Assembly: GCA_032158295.1 (NCBI GenBank) | Contig: CM063243.1 | Span: 7,262,948 to 7,326,947 of the forward strand | Length of the DNA: 64,000 nucleotides | Reading direction: 5' to 3' | Origin: Pycnopodia helianthoides | Lineage: Eukaryota; Echinodermata; Asteroidea; Forcipulatida; Asteriidae | Shown: positions 48,219 to 59,812 of the stretch, in pieces | Numbering within the stretch: the first letter of the stretch is position 1 | Layout: each line of letters begins with the position of its first letter | Notes under the pieces: generated by a model | The model's input: only the letters and a program-made list of their open reading frames with translations | The model's database searches: none | Told to the model about the DNA's origin: nothing | Translations under genes and position numbers: made by a program

Positions 48219-48671
48219 TGAGGGGGGCTCCTGTGGTGAACTCTTAATTGAACTGTTACTTGAACTGTTATTTGTTATTTGTTATTGAACCATTTCATCT
48301 TCACTGTTAAACTGTTATAGCGCCCTCTCCCATGTCTCTCCTGTTTACAGTATAAATAGGTCAAGGCTCTACTTTGCATACACACCAGACAAAGTAATAC
48401 ATTGGAAAGTTTATACATTGTTTTAGGGCACTTTCACTATCCCATGCATAGCACCACACATACAGTTAGTAGGCCTATTGATGACCTTGCTTCACTTGTG
48501 TGAGTGCAGACATAACCACTATACACTCAGTTTTCTCATTCTCTACACACTCTCTTGATTTATGTTGAATAAACCAGTAATAATCCATTCCTACTCAAGA
48601 AGTTGTCTCCTCTCCAGTCTTTTCTTCGAGCTACACCGTAATATAGGATCAACAGCAATTTCTCCCATAAT
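48219..48671 (+). repeat. Polypurine tract and 3' LTR of CsRn1-like gypsy
   Basis: GAGGGGGGCT (48220-48229) directly precedes the LTR start TGTGGTGAAC (48232), as expected for plus-strand priming. The LTR carries AATAAA at 48568-48573. The target duplication is short or imperfect: ATTC or GATTC/AATTC at 43276-43280 versus the right junction near 48669-48673. Confidence 0.9.
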
Positions 48672-49590
48672 TCTATAGATCACTATAGGACATAAACCGT
48701 AAACTGTTATGCTCCTTCAATTATCATTCAGTTTGTGATTACTATTGATGTTTGTTTTTTTCACTACCTAAAGTCTAGCTGTGGTAATCATAGCTAATTG
48801 GTCATGTCCCTTAGACCTAAGACCTATTGACAGAAAAATGTTGACTAAGGTGGCAAAAATAAAGCGTCCTGATTGGTCCGGTACCAACATGTTGAACAGT
48901 CAGAACCTACCACTTGGTCAACTGTCGAGTTGTCTTAAATGGTTAACTTATCCAACCATCAAATTGTCTCAATCGACAAGTTTTCTCAACTAAATTGAGT
49001 TGACATTCTTATATTAGCCTACTCAACTCATTCTTGCTATAGGCCCTACATGTATGTAACATGGAAAAAGAAACCAAATAAAGTATGCTAAGTTACTGAG
49101 GGTATTAAACCTAGGCATACTATTGTTTTTACTAATTGTTTTAACTTTGCTTCTGCCAAACAATCAGCCAATCAGAAAGTTTAGGACTAAAAAAAAATGA
49201 TTAAAACAAATCCTAATCAATGGTCACTTGTGTTAACCATTCCATTATAACAAACACTTAGCCTTGTGTTAGCTAACACAAGGCTAGTTTATGCCTTCTG
49301 TTGCTGTTGGATCCCTCAGCTACATCATAAAAATCTTCATAAGCAAAGACTTATGTTCACATTAATGATGACGCAGACAGCACTTAGCAGAACAGAGCCA
49401 TAGGGGTAAACAGTAGACTGGAAAACCAGTCTTACCTGGATTCAAGAGAGCTAACTTCTGGCAAGAACGAAATTGGAGTAATATGAGTAGTTAAAAGCAT
49501 TTTATCTCTTACTTGATGAATCACCTTTAGGGAATTAACGTCTTTATAAATGCTACTAAATAGCATTAATAACAGATTGGAGAGTTTATG
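48672..49590. other. Intron 1 spacer
   Basis: AT-rich; no gene. CCAATCAG-type words at 48870 and 49168. A short TTAACACAAGGC/GCCTTGTGTTAGC inverted pair lies around 49260-49285. Confidence 0.5.
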
Positions 49591-50255
49591 CACTCTGATT
49601 GGTCGAAGACTGGTCACGTGGGGGGTGTATTAACATGTGATATAAAGACCGGCTCAGTGAACTAGCGTATAAATGGCCCTTAAACAAGCACATTGTTGTG
49701 TAAAATCCCATGCACTATTTGCTTGTTGCGCGGGAAACTACCTGTATCAAATCAACTCATTTCTTTGTGCGTATTGTTTTAAAAATTTTATATTAGGCAG
49801 GACAGATGGTGCCGCATGCGGCACATACCATGCGTGGGCGTGAACGCGCAGACAATGTATCAATTTAAGGTACATGTAGCTGGTACGTGCATGAAACCAA
49901 CATAATGCAAAGTCATAGTCTGGTTCTTGAAAATATGTTTAAACAGTTAATTATGTGTAAGAGATAAGGTACCACACAAAAGTTGAAGAGCCAAAGGGTT
50001 GGCCCTTGAACATGAGTAGAACATTTCAAAAAATAACGGCGAAAGAAAAATCATAAATTCTGACAATTTTTACTGTTTGTTTGTTATAAGGCATTTACTA
50101 ATGGGAATAACAGTGCGAGGACCCGGTATTCACTGTGTGGTAATGACCTTGGTTTCAGGTGGTTGGCCGCTGTTAATGGTCCATTAACAGCGGCCAGCCA
50201 CCAACCCGGTCATTACCACGCAGTGAAGACCGGCTCCTTGCACTGTTATTCCCTA
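49590..50255. mobile_element. Palindrome-ended DNA element, uninterrupted copy
   Basis: Same family as 37300-39572 without the LINE. The palindrome (50103-50253) has GGGAATAACAGTGC and GCACTGTTATTCCC ends and a minimal centre (GTTAATGG/TCCATTAAC). It lies only about 95 bp before host exon b. Confidence 0.8.
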
Positions 50256-50348
50256 ATTAATTACTTAACACTGAGGGTGCTATTACAGGTACAACTGTAT
50301 GATGTTTTTTTAAGAAATGAAACGTAACACTGTCTGTATTTGTTGCAG

Positions 50349-50536
50349 CTTGTGGAGTACTTGTCTGCCTACCGTCCGCTCTTGACAGCAATAAAAGCTG
50401 AATTTGAAGACTGTATACGGACCATTGAACGAGGGCAGCAAGAGGCTTTCTTCCTGTCGGGCAAAGTAAAAACCATGGCTGCTGAACAAACAACTCTTAG
50501 TTTTTATACCAAGAGAGCTGACCAACTGAAACAGAA
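50349..50536 (+). CDS. Host gene exon b: TSNAXIP1-N-like domain, second half
   Basis: This is a 188-bp exon (62 codons plus 2 nt) after the acceptor ctgtatttgttgcag and before the donor gaa|gtaatt, which is weak at +5. It enters in phase 0, matching the exit of the previous exon. It encodes LVEYLSAYRPLLTAIKAEF, an amphipathic helix with the YRPLL..IK motif I associate with TSNAXIP1-type proteins, then Gln/Lys-rich coiled coil ending TKRADQLKQ. The intron before it is about 27.2 kb and full of nested retroelements. The codons show no frameshift or stop, in contrast to the decayed transposon frames around it, which argues for selection. The final partial codon AA is completed by A from the next exon to give Lys. 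Confidence 0.85.
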
Positions 50537-50599
50537 GTAATTATTATGTTTTACTTTTAATAATCAACTTTTTATCTCAACCATAGAAATAAAGTGAAC

Positions 50600-51772
50600 T
50601 AGACATGTGACATTGCATTTGTGCACAAATGCAGAGCTGCTTCGCTTATAATATTTTCAAATTACTCATCTGAATATCAAATTAGTATAGTGTGTACATA
50701 ATCAAATTAATTATACAATAATTAATGCCTTGTAAGATCCAATTCATTGTCTATATATCTTGTAAAACTGTACCTTTAAGGTTATAACCTGGATGACGTC
50801 ATGATGATGTCAATTTGTTTTCAAAGCAGTTATGATGTATTAAGCCTGTTTAAAAAAGAGTTTTGATTAAAGCATGTTTTTGTTAGCAATTGATTACTTT
50901 GAAGGGGCAAAAAACTAAAAAAATCATATAAAATCATGTGATTACGTCATCATAACGTCATTACAAATTTAACAACAACTTTCCATTATCTAACGACTCG
51001 CCAAGTTTCAAAGTAATCAGACCTATACTTTTTGAGATATATGACTCCAAAAAGAGCACCTTTAATGTCACGTCACGTCAAGTGACCCCTGATGACGTAA
51101 TCAATCTAAAACTTCATACATATGTTGGTTGCCTGACGGTCATCATATGTATTAATTTTGAAGCAATTAAAAAAAACTTCGCCACACACATCTTCTCAAA
51201 GTGCATTTTGAACAGTTTTCCAACTGCCACTAGAGGCTGTTCTTGTATAATTTGGCGTCATTGGTGTTTGTTTTTGAAAGTACACTCTGGCCGCACACTA
51301 ACATCGTTAAAAGCAACTTCATAACTTTTGCCACTTTTGAATTACGAGGGCACTTCCTGTTTCAACCGGAAGGAGAGGTCACGTGAGGTCAAGCACACGG
51401 AATAAAATGAAGCCCTAATTCCTCCCTACCCAATCACGCAAACACAATCCTATGGTCTGTTGTGACTGATTTGATATGCATTTTCAAATATTTAAAATAT
51501 AAATCTGTAAGATGACGTCACGTGACAGGTAATGACGTCATCATGACAAATTTCTTTTAGGACTTTCCTTGCACCAATGCCTTACATCACTGAAAGTTTC
51601 ATTGCAATGGCTTATCGGGAATTAGGCAAAACGGCGCTTAGAATGCAACGTGCGTTATTTGAATGACTTCCGGTGTCAGAAACGGACGAATAAAATTTTA
51701 AAAAACAGGAAAAACTTTAACGAAAACAAGAGCTGTTTCGCAGCACTACGCTACGAAACAGCTAACTACAAA
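50600..51772 (+). repeat. Hairpin-ended non-coding repeat (GAGCTGYTTCG subtype)
   Basis: Starts AACTAGAC followed by the perfect 18-bp palindrome GCATTTGTGCACAAATGC (50615-50632) and GAGCTGCTTCG (50634-50644). The right end (51738-51772) has ACAAGAGCTGTTTCG and its inverse CGAAACAGCT as a hairpin. The interior has TGACGTCA words, ACCGGAAGGAGAGGTCACGT and GTTTCAAAGTAATCAGACC-type blocks shared with 55200-55900. No coding capacity. Confidence 0.6.
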
Positions 51773-53564
51773 AACTTACTAACAACTGCAACATCAAAGA
51801 CATTGACTAGTAGATGTAAACAAATATATAAGATGACAGCAGAGAATGATAACAAGGGGCGATTCCACCATGACTGACAATACATTTTTTACCTTAGAAC
51901 TTCAGCTCTAATACATGTAATAGGCCTATCTACAAAATTCTATCAAGCTCAACTATGGTTGGCATGAGGGATTATGACCCAGGCTTTTAGCCAGGATTTG
52001 AAAATAGGGTGTCCAAATTTGACTGGATTAAAAAACAGGGTGTCCAAATTTTTTGCGGCGATCCCCCTTTTGGATAACAATTTACATTTTTTAAGGGTTC
52101 TACAATCCCGGACATATCTCCTTGGGTCCCCCTGCCCCCTTTCAATGTTAAATTACATTGTTGCACGGTCTTCTTCGTTCCAGTTAATATTGAGCGGGGG
52201 GACGGGGGACGGGGAGAGAATGTTTATTGTGAGACAGGGAATGGTTATTGTATGGTTATTGTAACGTTAGGATAGGGTGGCCCAAGCATTTTGGTCGGGA
52301 TTGTCTTTCAGCGTGTTTTTAAATTTTTTTTATTACAAAATATAGCTTTAAAAAGACTATGAATGTCCAAAGACACTGAATGTCCATTTACTGCTGAGTA
52401 GGGCGTTCAACAACAGCAAGGATGTTTTTGTGGGGGGGGGGGGACGGGGAGAGAATGTTTATTGTCGGGGGGATGTGGACAGTGAATGTTTATTGTAACG
52501 TTGGGAATGGGTGGCCCAAGCATTTTGCGCAGGATAATATTGTCTCAAAGTTCCTTTAGTTTATTTTGCAGAGTTGACTGCACACAGATATATTGCAATC
52601 TTTGGTTGAGCAGAGACAATTCATAAGTGAAGCAAAGCATTTGATACATAGTTATAGAAAGCAAGAGCCAATTTACAACATGGTGTTTCGTGGCTTAATT
52701 TCGAACGAAAACCGTGCATATAATCGTCTTTTGCGGAGGAGCGGAAAATCACAGAGAAATAGCGGCAACGTGCAATGTATCCCGTAGTTCTGTTCAGTGG
52801 ATTTGTAAACGTAAAGGGCAAGTTCACCGGTGTCACCGTGGCCGAGGTGGGCGAAAAAGACTTCTTTCTTAGCGGCGCTAAGCAAATCGTAGAGAGCGTG
52901 CATTGTGTTAGACGTAACTTTATTACCCTCTCTTTGGCGCTAAGCAAAAGATTTTACGACTGCATTTCTCGCACTGCATAATCATGCTCACTGTAAATGG
53001 ACTCCTTGACATGACTTTGACTCGCTTTCACAAATAAAACATGACTATATTCATCGGGGAAACCTAAATTAATAATTTCACTTAATAATTTTCTTGTGAA
53101 ATATTTCGTTTCTTCGAAGTATATATTTCTTTATATCAAACTCTACATTTTGTGTGTTCGGTATGAATGTCATAAAATAACACAAATTAACACCGATGTC
53201 GCTCCCAAAAATAACCCGTCCGGATAGAAACCCCATTGCCTATTCACTCTGAGGCGTTACAATGACGATTCCTGGCATGACCGCCTGCACCAAAAATACA
53301 TGTCCGAACTTTCTTGTTACGTGCATGTCTGACGGTTCACCACACGATTCACCATGGCATTTTTGCTTCTAACTTACGGGAAAAAGGTTTTTGTTCAACA
53401 AAAAATGGGCATTAGAGTCCACAAACAACACATAACCTGTTCATATTCTTTTGAACCACCTCATTCGGTTATTTGGCAGAAAATCAAACGGTTAACCCTC
53501 AATACCAAAATAGAAAAGAAATTTAGTGAATCTCTTTATTTAATCTACTACGGTGAACCGTATA
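51773..53564. other. Intron 2 spacer with duplicated G-rich segment
   Basis: 52195-52310 and 52437-52545 are degenerate duplicates (GGACGGGGAGAGAATGTTTA, GTGGCCCAAGCATTTTG), with a G-run at 52431-52442. 52380-52430 is an inverted relative of the 54140-54345 repeats. 52590-53530 contains short open frames in both strands but none with a family signal or consistent splice sites. Confidence 0.5.
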
Positions 53565-53732
53565 GACTTGGTTCCAAGCCTGCGATCGTGGCTTTTAGAC
53601 TACTTGATTGCCAATACATTATTGGCCCAAATAGCGCCCATTGTTAGATTGGCCCATGATAGCTTATCTGTGGTGGCGTTTCTCGTGCCTGATACAGAGG
53701 AATAACCGCGATCTCAGACTTGAAATCAAGTC
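53565..53732. mobile_element. GACTTG MITE, short copy (168 bp)
   Basis: Ends GACTTGGTTCCAAGCCTGCG and CGCGATCTCAGACTTGAAAT...AAGTC, with TA on both sides (53563-53564, 53733-53734). Same family as 15568-16395. Confidence 0.88.
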
Positions 53733-53734
53733 TA

Positions 53735-55150
53735 TGAATTGTAAGCATAACTGTGTGACTCACATGGTGTAATGGTTAAGAGATATGCTTGCCAACCCAA
53801 ATGTCTTGAACCTAAATGCTGACAAAATGCTAGACAAAATGCTGGTGTGTTTTTTTTCTCTTATTTTTATCACCTTCCTCGACATACAAAAAAGTTCATT
53901 GCTTATAACCATTCTTTCATTTTTCAATCCCATTGTTTCTATTCTGTTATTACTTATTTTGTATTAATGCTCACAAAATAATACTGGGCGTAATGCCTGC
54001 CCCCAACCCCCCCCCCCAAAAAAAACCCCAAAAGATACACAAATTTCAACAACAAAAATGTTGCCTGTGTGTGTTCTTTTGTGTTCAAACGCTGTACTCG
54101 GCAAGAAATAGTCATTTACTGTCAAAGCACAATCATAGTCAGGCCCCCCCTCCCCGACAAAAACATCCTTACTGCTTTGAATTGTGTATTAACGCCGTTC
54201 TCAGCAATACATGAACATTGGCTGTCTCTGAACATTCATAGTCAGCCCCCCCCCCCAAACAAAAACATTCTTGCTGGTTTGACTTTTGTTTTAACGCCCT
54301 ACTCAGCGATGAATGGCAATCACTGTCTTTGAACATTCATAGTCTTTTTAAAGCCTTATTTTGTAATGTTTAAACAAAAAATTCACACTGAAAACATTTC
54401 AGACAATCCCGGCCATATCTCGTTGGGCCCCCCTGCCCCCTTTCAGTGTCGAATCACATTCAACATTCATTTTTAGACACTAAAAAATAGTTTGTTGGCA
54501 TAACAGGCCAGAAAAAGGGTAGTTAGGTAGGGATTTTTGTTTGTTTAATCATCACATTCTTTGTTTTATTGGCTATTGATTTTAGTCAAGTCTTTTTATG
54601 TTTTCTCTGTCAGTAGGAAGGGTTTGTTGTGCGCATAAAAATTGTTCCAACTAAAGCTTAAAATCCTTGGATGTCACAGGAATCTTTACTTATTCACACT
54701 GACTTGCTGCTGTTCACATTAGGCAAAAAAATAAAATAAAACATATTTAGTTTTTTTGAAAAAAAAAGGAGGATGTGGGCCTTTTTGTTTTTTTAAATGG
54801 CCGCCTGACACATTTTTCAAGACAACCGGCTGGGTCATTTTTCAAGATGGTTGCCAGCTTTTTTCTGTGTGTTCTAGGTGTGCTAAAGGGAAAAAATATA
54901 ATGTTATGTAATTTAGAATTGATTTTTTCCCTGAGAGATCGTAAAAATTTATCCTTAAAAAAAAAAGGAGGCGGCCTCTAAAAAGGAACATGCGGGGACG
55001 CTTAAAATATTTTTTTAAAAAATTTGGTCTTACAATGAAGACACAATAATATTCCTTTTAAATGTATTTATTTTGTGCTCCTAGGTTTATTTCCAAAACA
55101 GTTACTTGTGGTTTCCAGTTTCAATTTAACTGTTTCTACCCTTCTAATCA
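53735..55150. other. Intron 2 spacer with ~105-bp C-rich tandem repeats
   Basis: 54045-54345 holds about three degenerate units with CATAGTCAGCCCCCCC, ACAAAAACAT and TTAACGCC.T.CTCAGC. 54400-54460 repeats the ATCCCGG.CATATCTC.TTGG segment of 52095-52135. Otherwise AT-rich and unassigned. Confidence 0.5.
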
Positions 55151-55154
55151 AACC

Positions 55155-56420
55155 TAGACATAATTGCATTTGTGCACAAATGCCGAGCTGTTGCGCCAAT
55201 AACATTTTCAAATTTAAATTTACAAGAACTTTGCCAATATCTAACAACACACCAAGTTTCAACATGATCACACTAATACTTCGGGAGATACACGACTTCA
55301 AAAAAGGCACCTTTAATGCTGCGTCACGTGACCCCCAATGACGTCATTGATCTGAAACTTCACACATATTGATGGCTGCCTGACGATCAACATATGTGTG
55401 AATTTTGAAGTGATTATTTCACAAAACTTCCCCACACACATCTTCAAAAAGTCAATTTTGAACAGTTTTCAACCTGCCGCTAGAGGGCGCTTGTGTGTAT
55501 CATGACGTCATCAATTATTTTTTTTTAAATGCACACTCTTGCCATGCAGACACTAACGTCGTTAAAAGCATGTTCATAACATTTAGCACTTTTAAATTAC
55601 AAGGCACTTCAGGTTTTTGACCGGAAGTAGAGGTCACTCACACTGAATAAAATGAAGACCTAATTTATCCCTATACAATCTCGCAAACAGAAACCTACCG
55701 TCTCTTGTGGCTGATTTGATACGGATTTTCAAGTATTTAAAATAGAAACCTTTAAGATGACGTCACGTGACAGGTGATGATGTCATCATGACATCATTGT
55801 TTTAGGGGGCATTATTTCACCAATGCCTTTCATCACTGAAAGTTTCATTGCTCTTAGGAACTATGCAAAAGGCCGCTTAGAACAATTTGTGCGATATTTC
55901 AATGACTTCCGGAAGTCTGAAAAATAAGAACCAAAAAAACTAGAGATAGTGATAGTTAACAATCACAAAGCTGTTCCTATTCTTTGACCTAGGAAGATCG
56001 TTTCAGTAACTAAACATGAAATTGATAGTGTATTTTGTGTAAACTTCCTGTAATCATGTTCAAACTGAATGCAAATGTCAAAAAGGGGTCATCACAGAGT
56101 AAGAAGTTTCAGACAAGTTTGGATCTTTAAGTAAACATGTTTTAATACATGTCATTATGATATAGTTCAGGAGATATTTATGATAATGTGGTTTTTGACA
56201 TTTTGATAGAGGGCGCTGTAACAAGTGTTGACGTCATGAAGTATGTGTTTTGAAACCTTAGATATCGACGATGATTTCATACACAGACACCACAATCAGA
56301 GATTTTTTAAAGTGACTGTGGAACCTTGTTATACAAATATGATTCATTTGAACTTCCTGTTTTGACCGGAAGTAAAGGTCAAGGTGGGGTCATTGTCATG
56401 AATAAAATGTAACAGGTGCT
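55155..56420 (+). repeat. Hairpin-ended non-coding repeats, two adjacent copies
   Basis: The first starts CCTAGACATAATT, palindrome GCATTTGTGCACAAATGC (55166-55183), GAGCTGTTGCG, and is collinear with 50600-51660. A second begins at 55940 with ACTAGAGATA, hairpin GTGAT...ATCAC (55949-55966) and AAAGCTGTTCC. A DR5 motif lies at 56376-56392. No coding capacity. Confidence 0.55.
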
Positions 56421-56740
56421 TTAACCCTTACAGTGCCAGCCTCATTTTAGTAATTCTGTATCCACAGGCCGGCCATTTAAAAAAACACAATTTTTTTATG
56501 TTGAGTAGTAGAACGTAAGGGAACGTTGGCGGCCTGTGGATGGAGATTCAGTATGAGGTTTCAGAACGTTGGCAGCGCTCGAAGGGTTCCGTGCCGGTCG
56601 TGTTTTGGCATTTCTTTATCCAGAGGGCAATTATATATTTTATTTTGGTCGAGTAGTAGAACGTATGGGAACGTTGGCGGCCTGTGGATGGATACTCAGT
56701 TTGACGTTTCAAAACGTTGGCGGCACTCGAAGGGTTAGGC
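56421..56740. repeat. Short duplicated segment
   Basis: GGAACGTTGGCGGCCTGTGGATGG-like blocks occur at 56521 and 56670 (about 150 bp apart), each preceded by GAGTAGTAGAACGTA and followed by CAGAACGTTGG or CAAAACGTTGG. No family was recognised. Confidence 0.6.
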
Positions 56741-57349
56741 TACAATACAGCACAAACATTACAACTTTATGACATGTGGTTCAGGAGATATGATTTTTAA
56801 TATTTGAACTTCCTGTTTGGACCAGAAGGAAAGGTCAACATGGGGTCATGGAAGCGAAGTTCAATGTTTAATGCTCAAAGGATCTATAACTAAAAAAGAA
56901 ATTGAAAATCGGTTGTTTAGTTCTTAAGATATGGTCCCACATCCGGTTGACCCAGAAATGAAGGTCATCAAGGGGTCACGGTAACAGAAAGTCAATTTTT
57001 AATGCTCAAAGGATCTATAACTGAAAAGAAATTGAAAATCGGTTGTTTAGTTCTTGAGATATGGTCCCACATCCGGTTGACCCAGAAGTAAAGGTCATCA
57101 AGGGGTCACAGTAACAGAAAGTAAAATTTTAATCATCAAAGGATCTATAACTGAAAAGAAAATGAAAATCGGTTGTTTAGTTCTTGAGATATGGTCCAAC
57201 TTCCGGTTGACCCGGAAGTAAATGTCAACATGGGGTCACGGTAACCCAAGTTCAATCTTCAATGCTCAAAGGGTCTTTGACTGAAAAGGAATTGAATATC
57301 GGGAAAGGTAACTTATCCCAATCAAATGCCTTTTTGAAAAACCACCTAA

Positions 57350-57711
57350 AGACAATGGACACCTTTGGTAATTGTCAAAGACCAGTCTTCTCACATGGTG
57401 TATCTCAACATATGCACAAAATAACAAGCCTGTGAAAAAGTTGAACTAAATTGGTCGTCGAAGTTGCGAGATAATAATGGAAGAAAAAACACCCTTGTCA
57501 CACGAAGTTGTGTGCTTTCAGATGCTTGATTTCGAGACCTCACGCGTGAGGTCTCAAAATCAATTCAAATAATTACTTCTTTCTCAAAAACTACGTTACT
57601 TTAGAGGGAGCCGTTTCTCGCAATGTTTTATACTATCAACAACTCTCCATTGCTCGTTACCAAATAAGTTTTTATGCTAACAATTATTTTGAGTAATTAC
57701 CAATAGTGCTT
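57350..57711. mobile_element. TTAA MITE (AGACA..GGACAC), copy in satellite
   Basis: Same family as 17064-17442, with the internal hairpin GACCTCACGCGTGAGGTC. The left target reads CTAA and the right TTAA (57712-57715). A truncated copy at 60404-60490 has the identical left junction, so it was multiplied with the satellite. Confidence 0.85.
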
Positions 57712-58194
57712 TTAACTTACCTAGGAATAACATTTGTTTTCCATGCACAAATCCAATGGGGGTATGTAGAAACCAATTGGTCCACCTTCGGTTAGGAATA
57801 AACAGCGGCGCAATCTCCGCTGCATTGCCGTGATTGCGCAATACAGAGTTTGTTTCATGGGGTTAGATTTAGCAATCTTAAATTGTTAGTTATTGTGAAA
57901 CTACATTGTATTTGATTATTTTTAACGGCCTGGAATAACTCTTAGTAAAAACACTTGTGATTTAAACATGAATTGTGTATTATAAGTAACTAAAATGTAA
58001 CTTATTCTAAAAAGTTGTGTTTTAAACACTATTTTTTATAGCCATTGGTTTTTGTACACAAATAGAAAACGTGCAAAAAAGTTACGTCATGATGACGCGA
58101 TGGCAAAGTTTAGGCAAGAATTGACATCTACACTACAAGACAAGTCTTTAACTAACAAAAGTTAGAAAGAATAATAATAATAACTAGACCATAG

Positions 58195-58212
58195 GTGTTT
58201 GTGAACAAACAC
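58195..58212 (+). repeat. Hairpin terminus of the non-coding repeat family
   Basis: AACTAGACCATAG precedes GTGTTTGTGAACAAACAC, then AAAGCTGTTCTG. It matches the start signature at 19364, 21914, 50615, 55166 and 55949. An AATAATAATA tract directly precedes it. Confidence 0.7.
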
Positions 58213-58655
58213 AAAGCTGTTCTGTTTTGTTTTAATTTGATTAAACACTCTGTATTAAGCTAGCAAGCATCACAAAGATTATGACTTTATGACGTGGTTC
58301 AGGAGATATGATTTTAATATTTGAACTTCGTGTTTGGACCGGAAGGAAAGGTCAACATGGCACAATGTTTAATGCTCAAAGGATCTATAAACAAAAAGAA
58401 ATTGAAAATTGGTTGTTTAGTTCTTGAGATATAGTCCCACTTCCGGGTGACCCAAAAGTAAAGGTCAACAAGGGGTCACAGTAACAGAAAGTCAAATTTT
58501 AATGCTCAAAGGATCTATAACTGAAAATAAAAATAAAAAATTGGTTGTGTAGTTCTAAAGATATGGTCCCACTTCCGGTTGACCCGGAAGTAAAGGTCAA
58601 TATGGGGTCACGGTAATCCAAGTTCAATCTATAATGCTCAAATGGTCTATAACTG

Positions 58656-59812
58656 CAGTGTTCTCCAACTCTGAAAATTAAAGGTTGGTTCTTGGGGGCG
58701 GGAACCAATCGAGCGCGAAGCGCAAAGTCCTTACGGCATGGGGTTTGGGGCACGCATAAGGGCCCCGGTAAAATGTTTGATTCTACACGCTCTGTAATGC
58801 ATTCTGAGATGATTCCTTTTGGCAATCTCTCCTGTTTTCTAAATAAAAAAGTTTTAAACATTGTAAGGAAAATTTATTTTTTTTGGTGCACTCTTGCACT
58901 TATAAAATTTATGTTGTACTAAAAAACGAGGCACTACTTACCGCTGGGAATAGCTGGATATTTGGGAGCAGCAACAGGTTTTGTCTTAAACAACATCAGT
59001 TTCCCTTAACTTGTTTTTTCACTCGCCGGCCGGAAGTATCAACCAAAATTTTGGGTTGACTAGTAGCCCACATGCAACAATTTTGGAAATGTAAAAAAAA
59101 AAAAATGAAGTTTGTAAAATTGCGTTTTTGGACGATCTTTTTTCATAATTTATGCCCTTAATAATAGTGTTTTTCATCAACAGCAATTTTCATAGGTTCG
59201 TAATCTGAGGATCGGTTTGAAAGAACTTCTTTTGTACTAAAATCTTCAGGATTTATAACGATCGGTCAACGACGCACATTGGGAAAAGATTTGTTGTGGC
59301 GAGAGCGATGTGTTTATGAGTACGAGGTTGTAATTTTGCATAAAATATAACAAGAACGAGGTTAACATTAGACTCCATCGCGCGGTTTTTGCCCCTGGAA
59401 ATTCGAGTTGTACACATGTATGTTTCCCTACTCGCCTTAGTGTTATTGTACGGAACATGGAGGAAAGAGCCAGACTATTAATGTGCATGGGTGTTTTACT
59501 GGAAATAAACGATCGCAATCGCGATCGCGGCATTAAATCTAGCATTGTCTAGCATTGTCAAACCATTTTTCCTGTCAAACCGTGTGGATGTAAAGTTATT
59601 TTAACAACTTTATAACAGGCAGACAGGTAGGCCGCGTGAAACTTTGGTTTTAATAGAAAGTACTGTGGTCTTTCTTGTTTCTAAACTATTTCTGTTGTAA
59701 ATTTACAATGCAGAGTCAAAAAATGTAAACGTGGCGGCAACATTTTAAAGCTTGGCGGCGATTATAAAGCGTGGCGGTGCGCCACGGCTTTTCTATAGGT
59801 TGGAGAACACTG
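58656..59812. mobile_element. CAGTGTTCTCC DNA transposon (hAT5-like), non-autonomous
   Basis: Inverted ends CAGTGTTCTCCAAC and GGTTGGAGAACACTG, flanked by AACTG (58651-58655) and AATTG (59813-59817), a 5-bp duplication with one mismatch. The satellite unit continues on both sides, so the insertion point is explicit. The subterminal GAGCGCGAAGCGCAAAG and CATGGGGTTTGGGGCA resemble 27906-27945. No transposase frame. Confidence 0.85.

Noticed and set aside
52593..52981. Overlapping short frames suggesting a compact exon
   Set aside because: No consistent splice sites with the host gene phases and no recognisable domain.
53760..53830. tRNA-like sequence (TGGTGTAATGGTTAAG)
   Set aside because: Only a D-arm-like segment; no convincing anticodon or T-arm.
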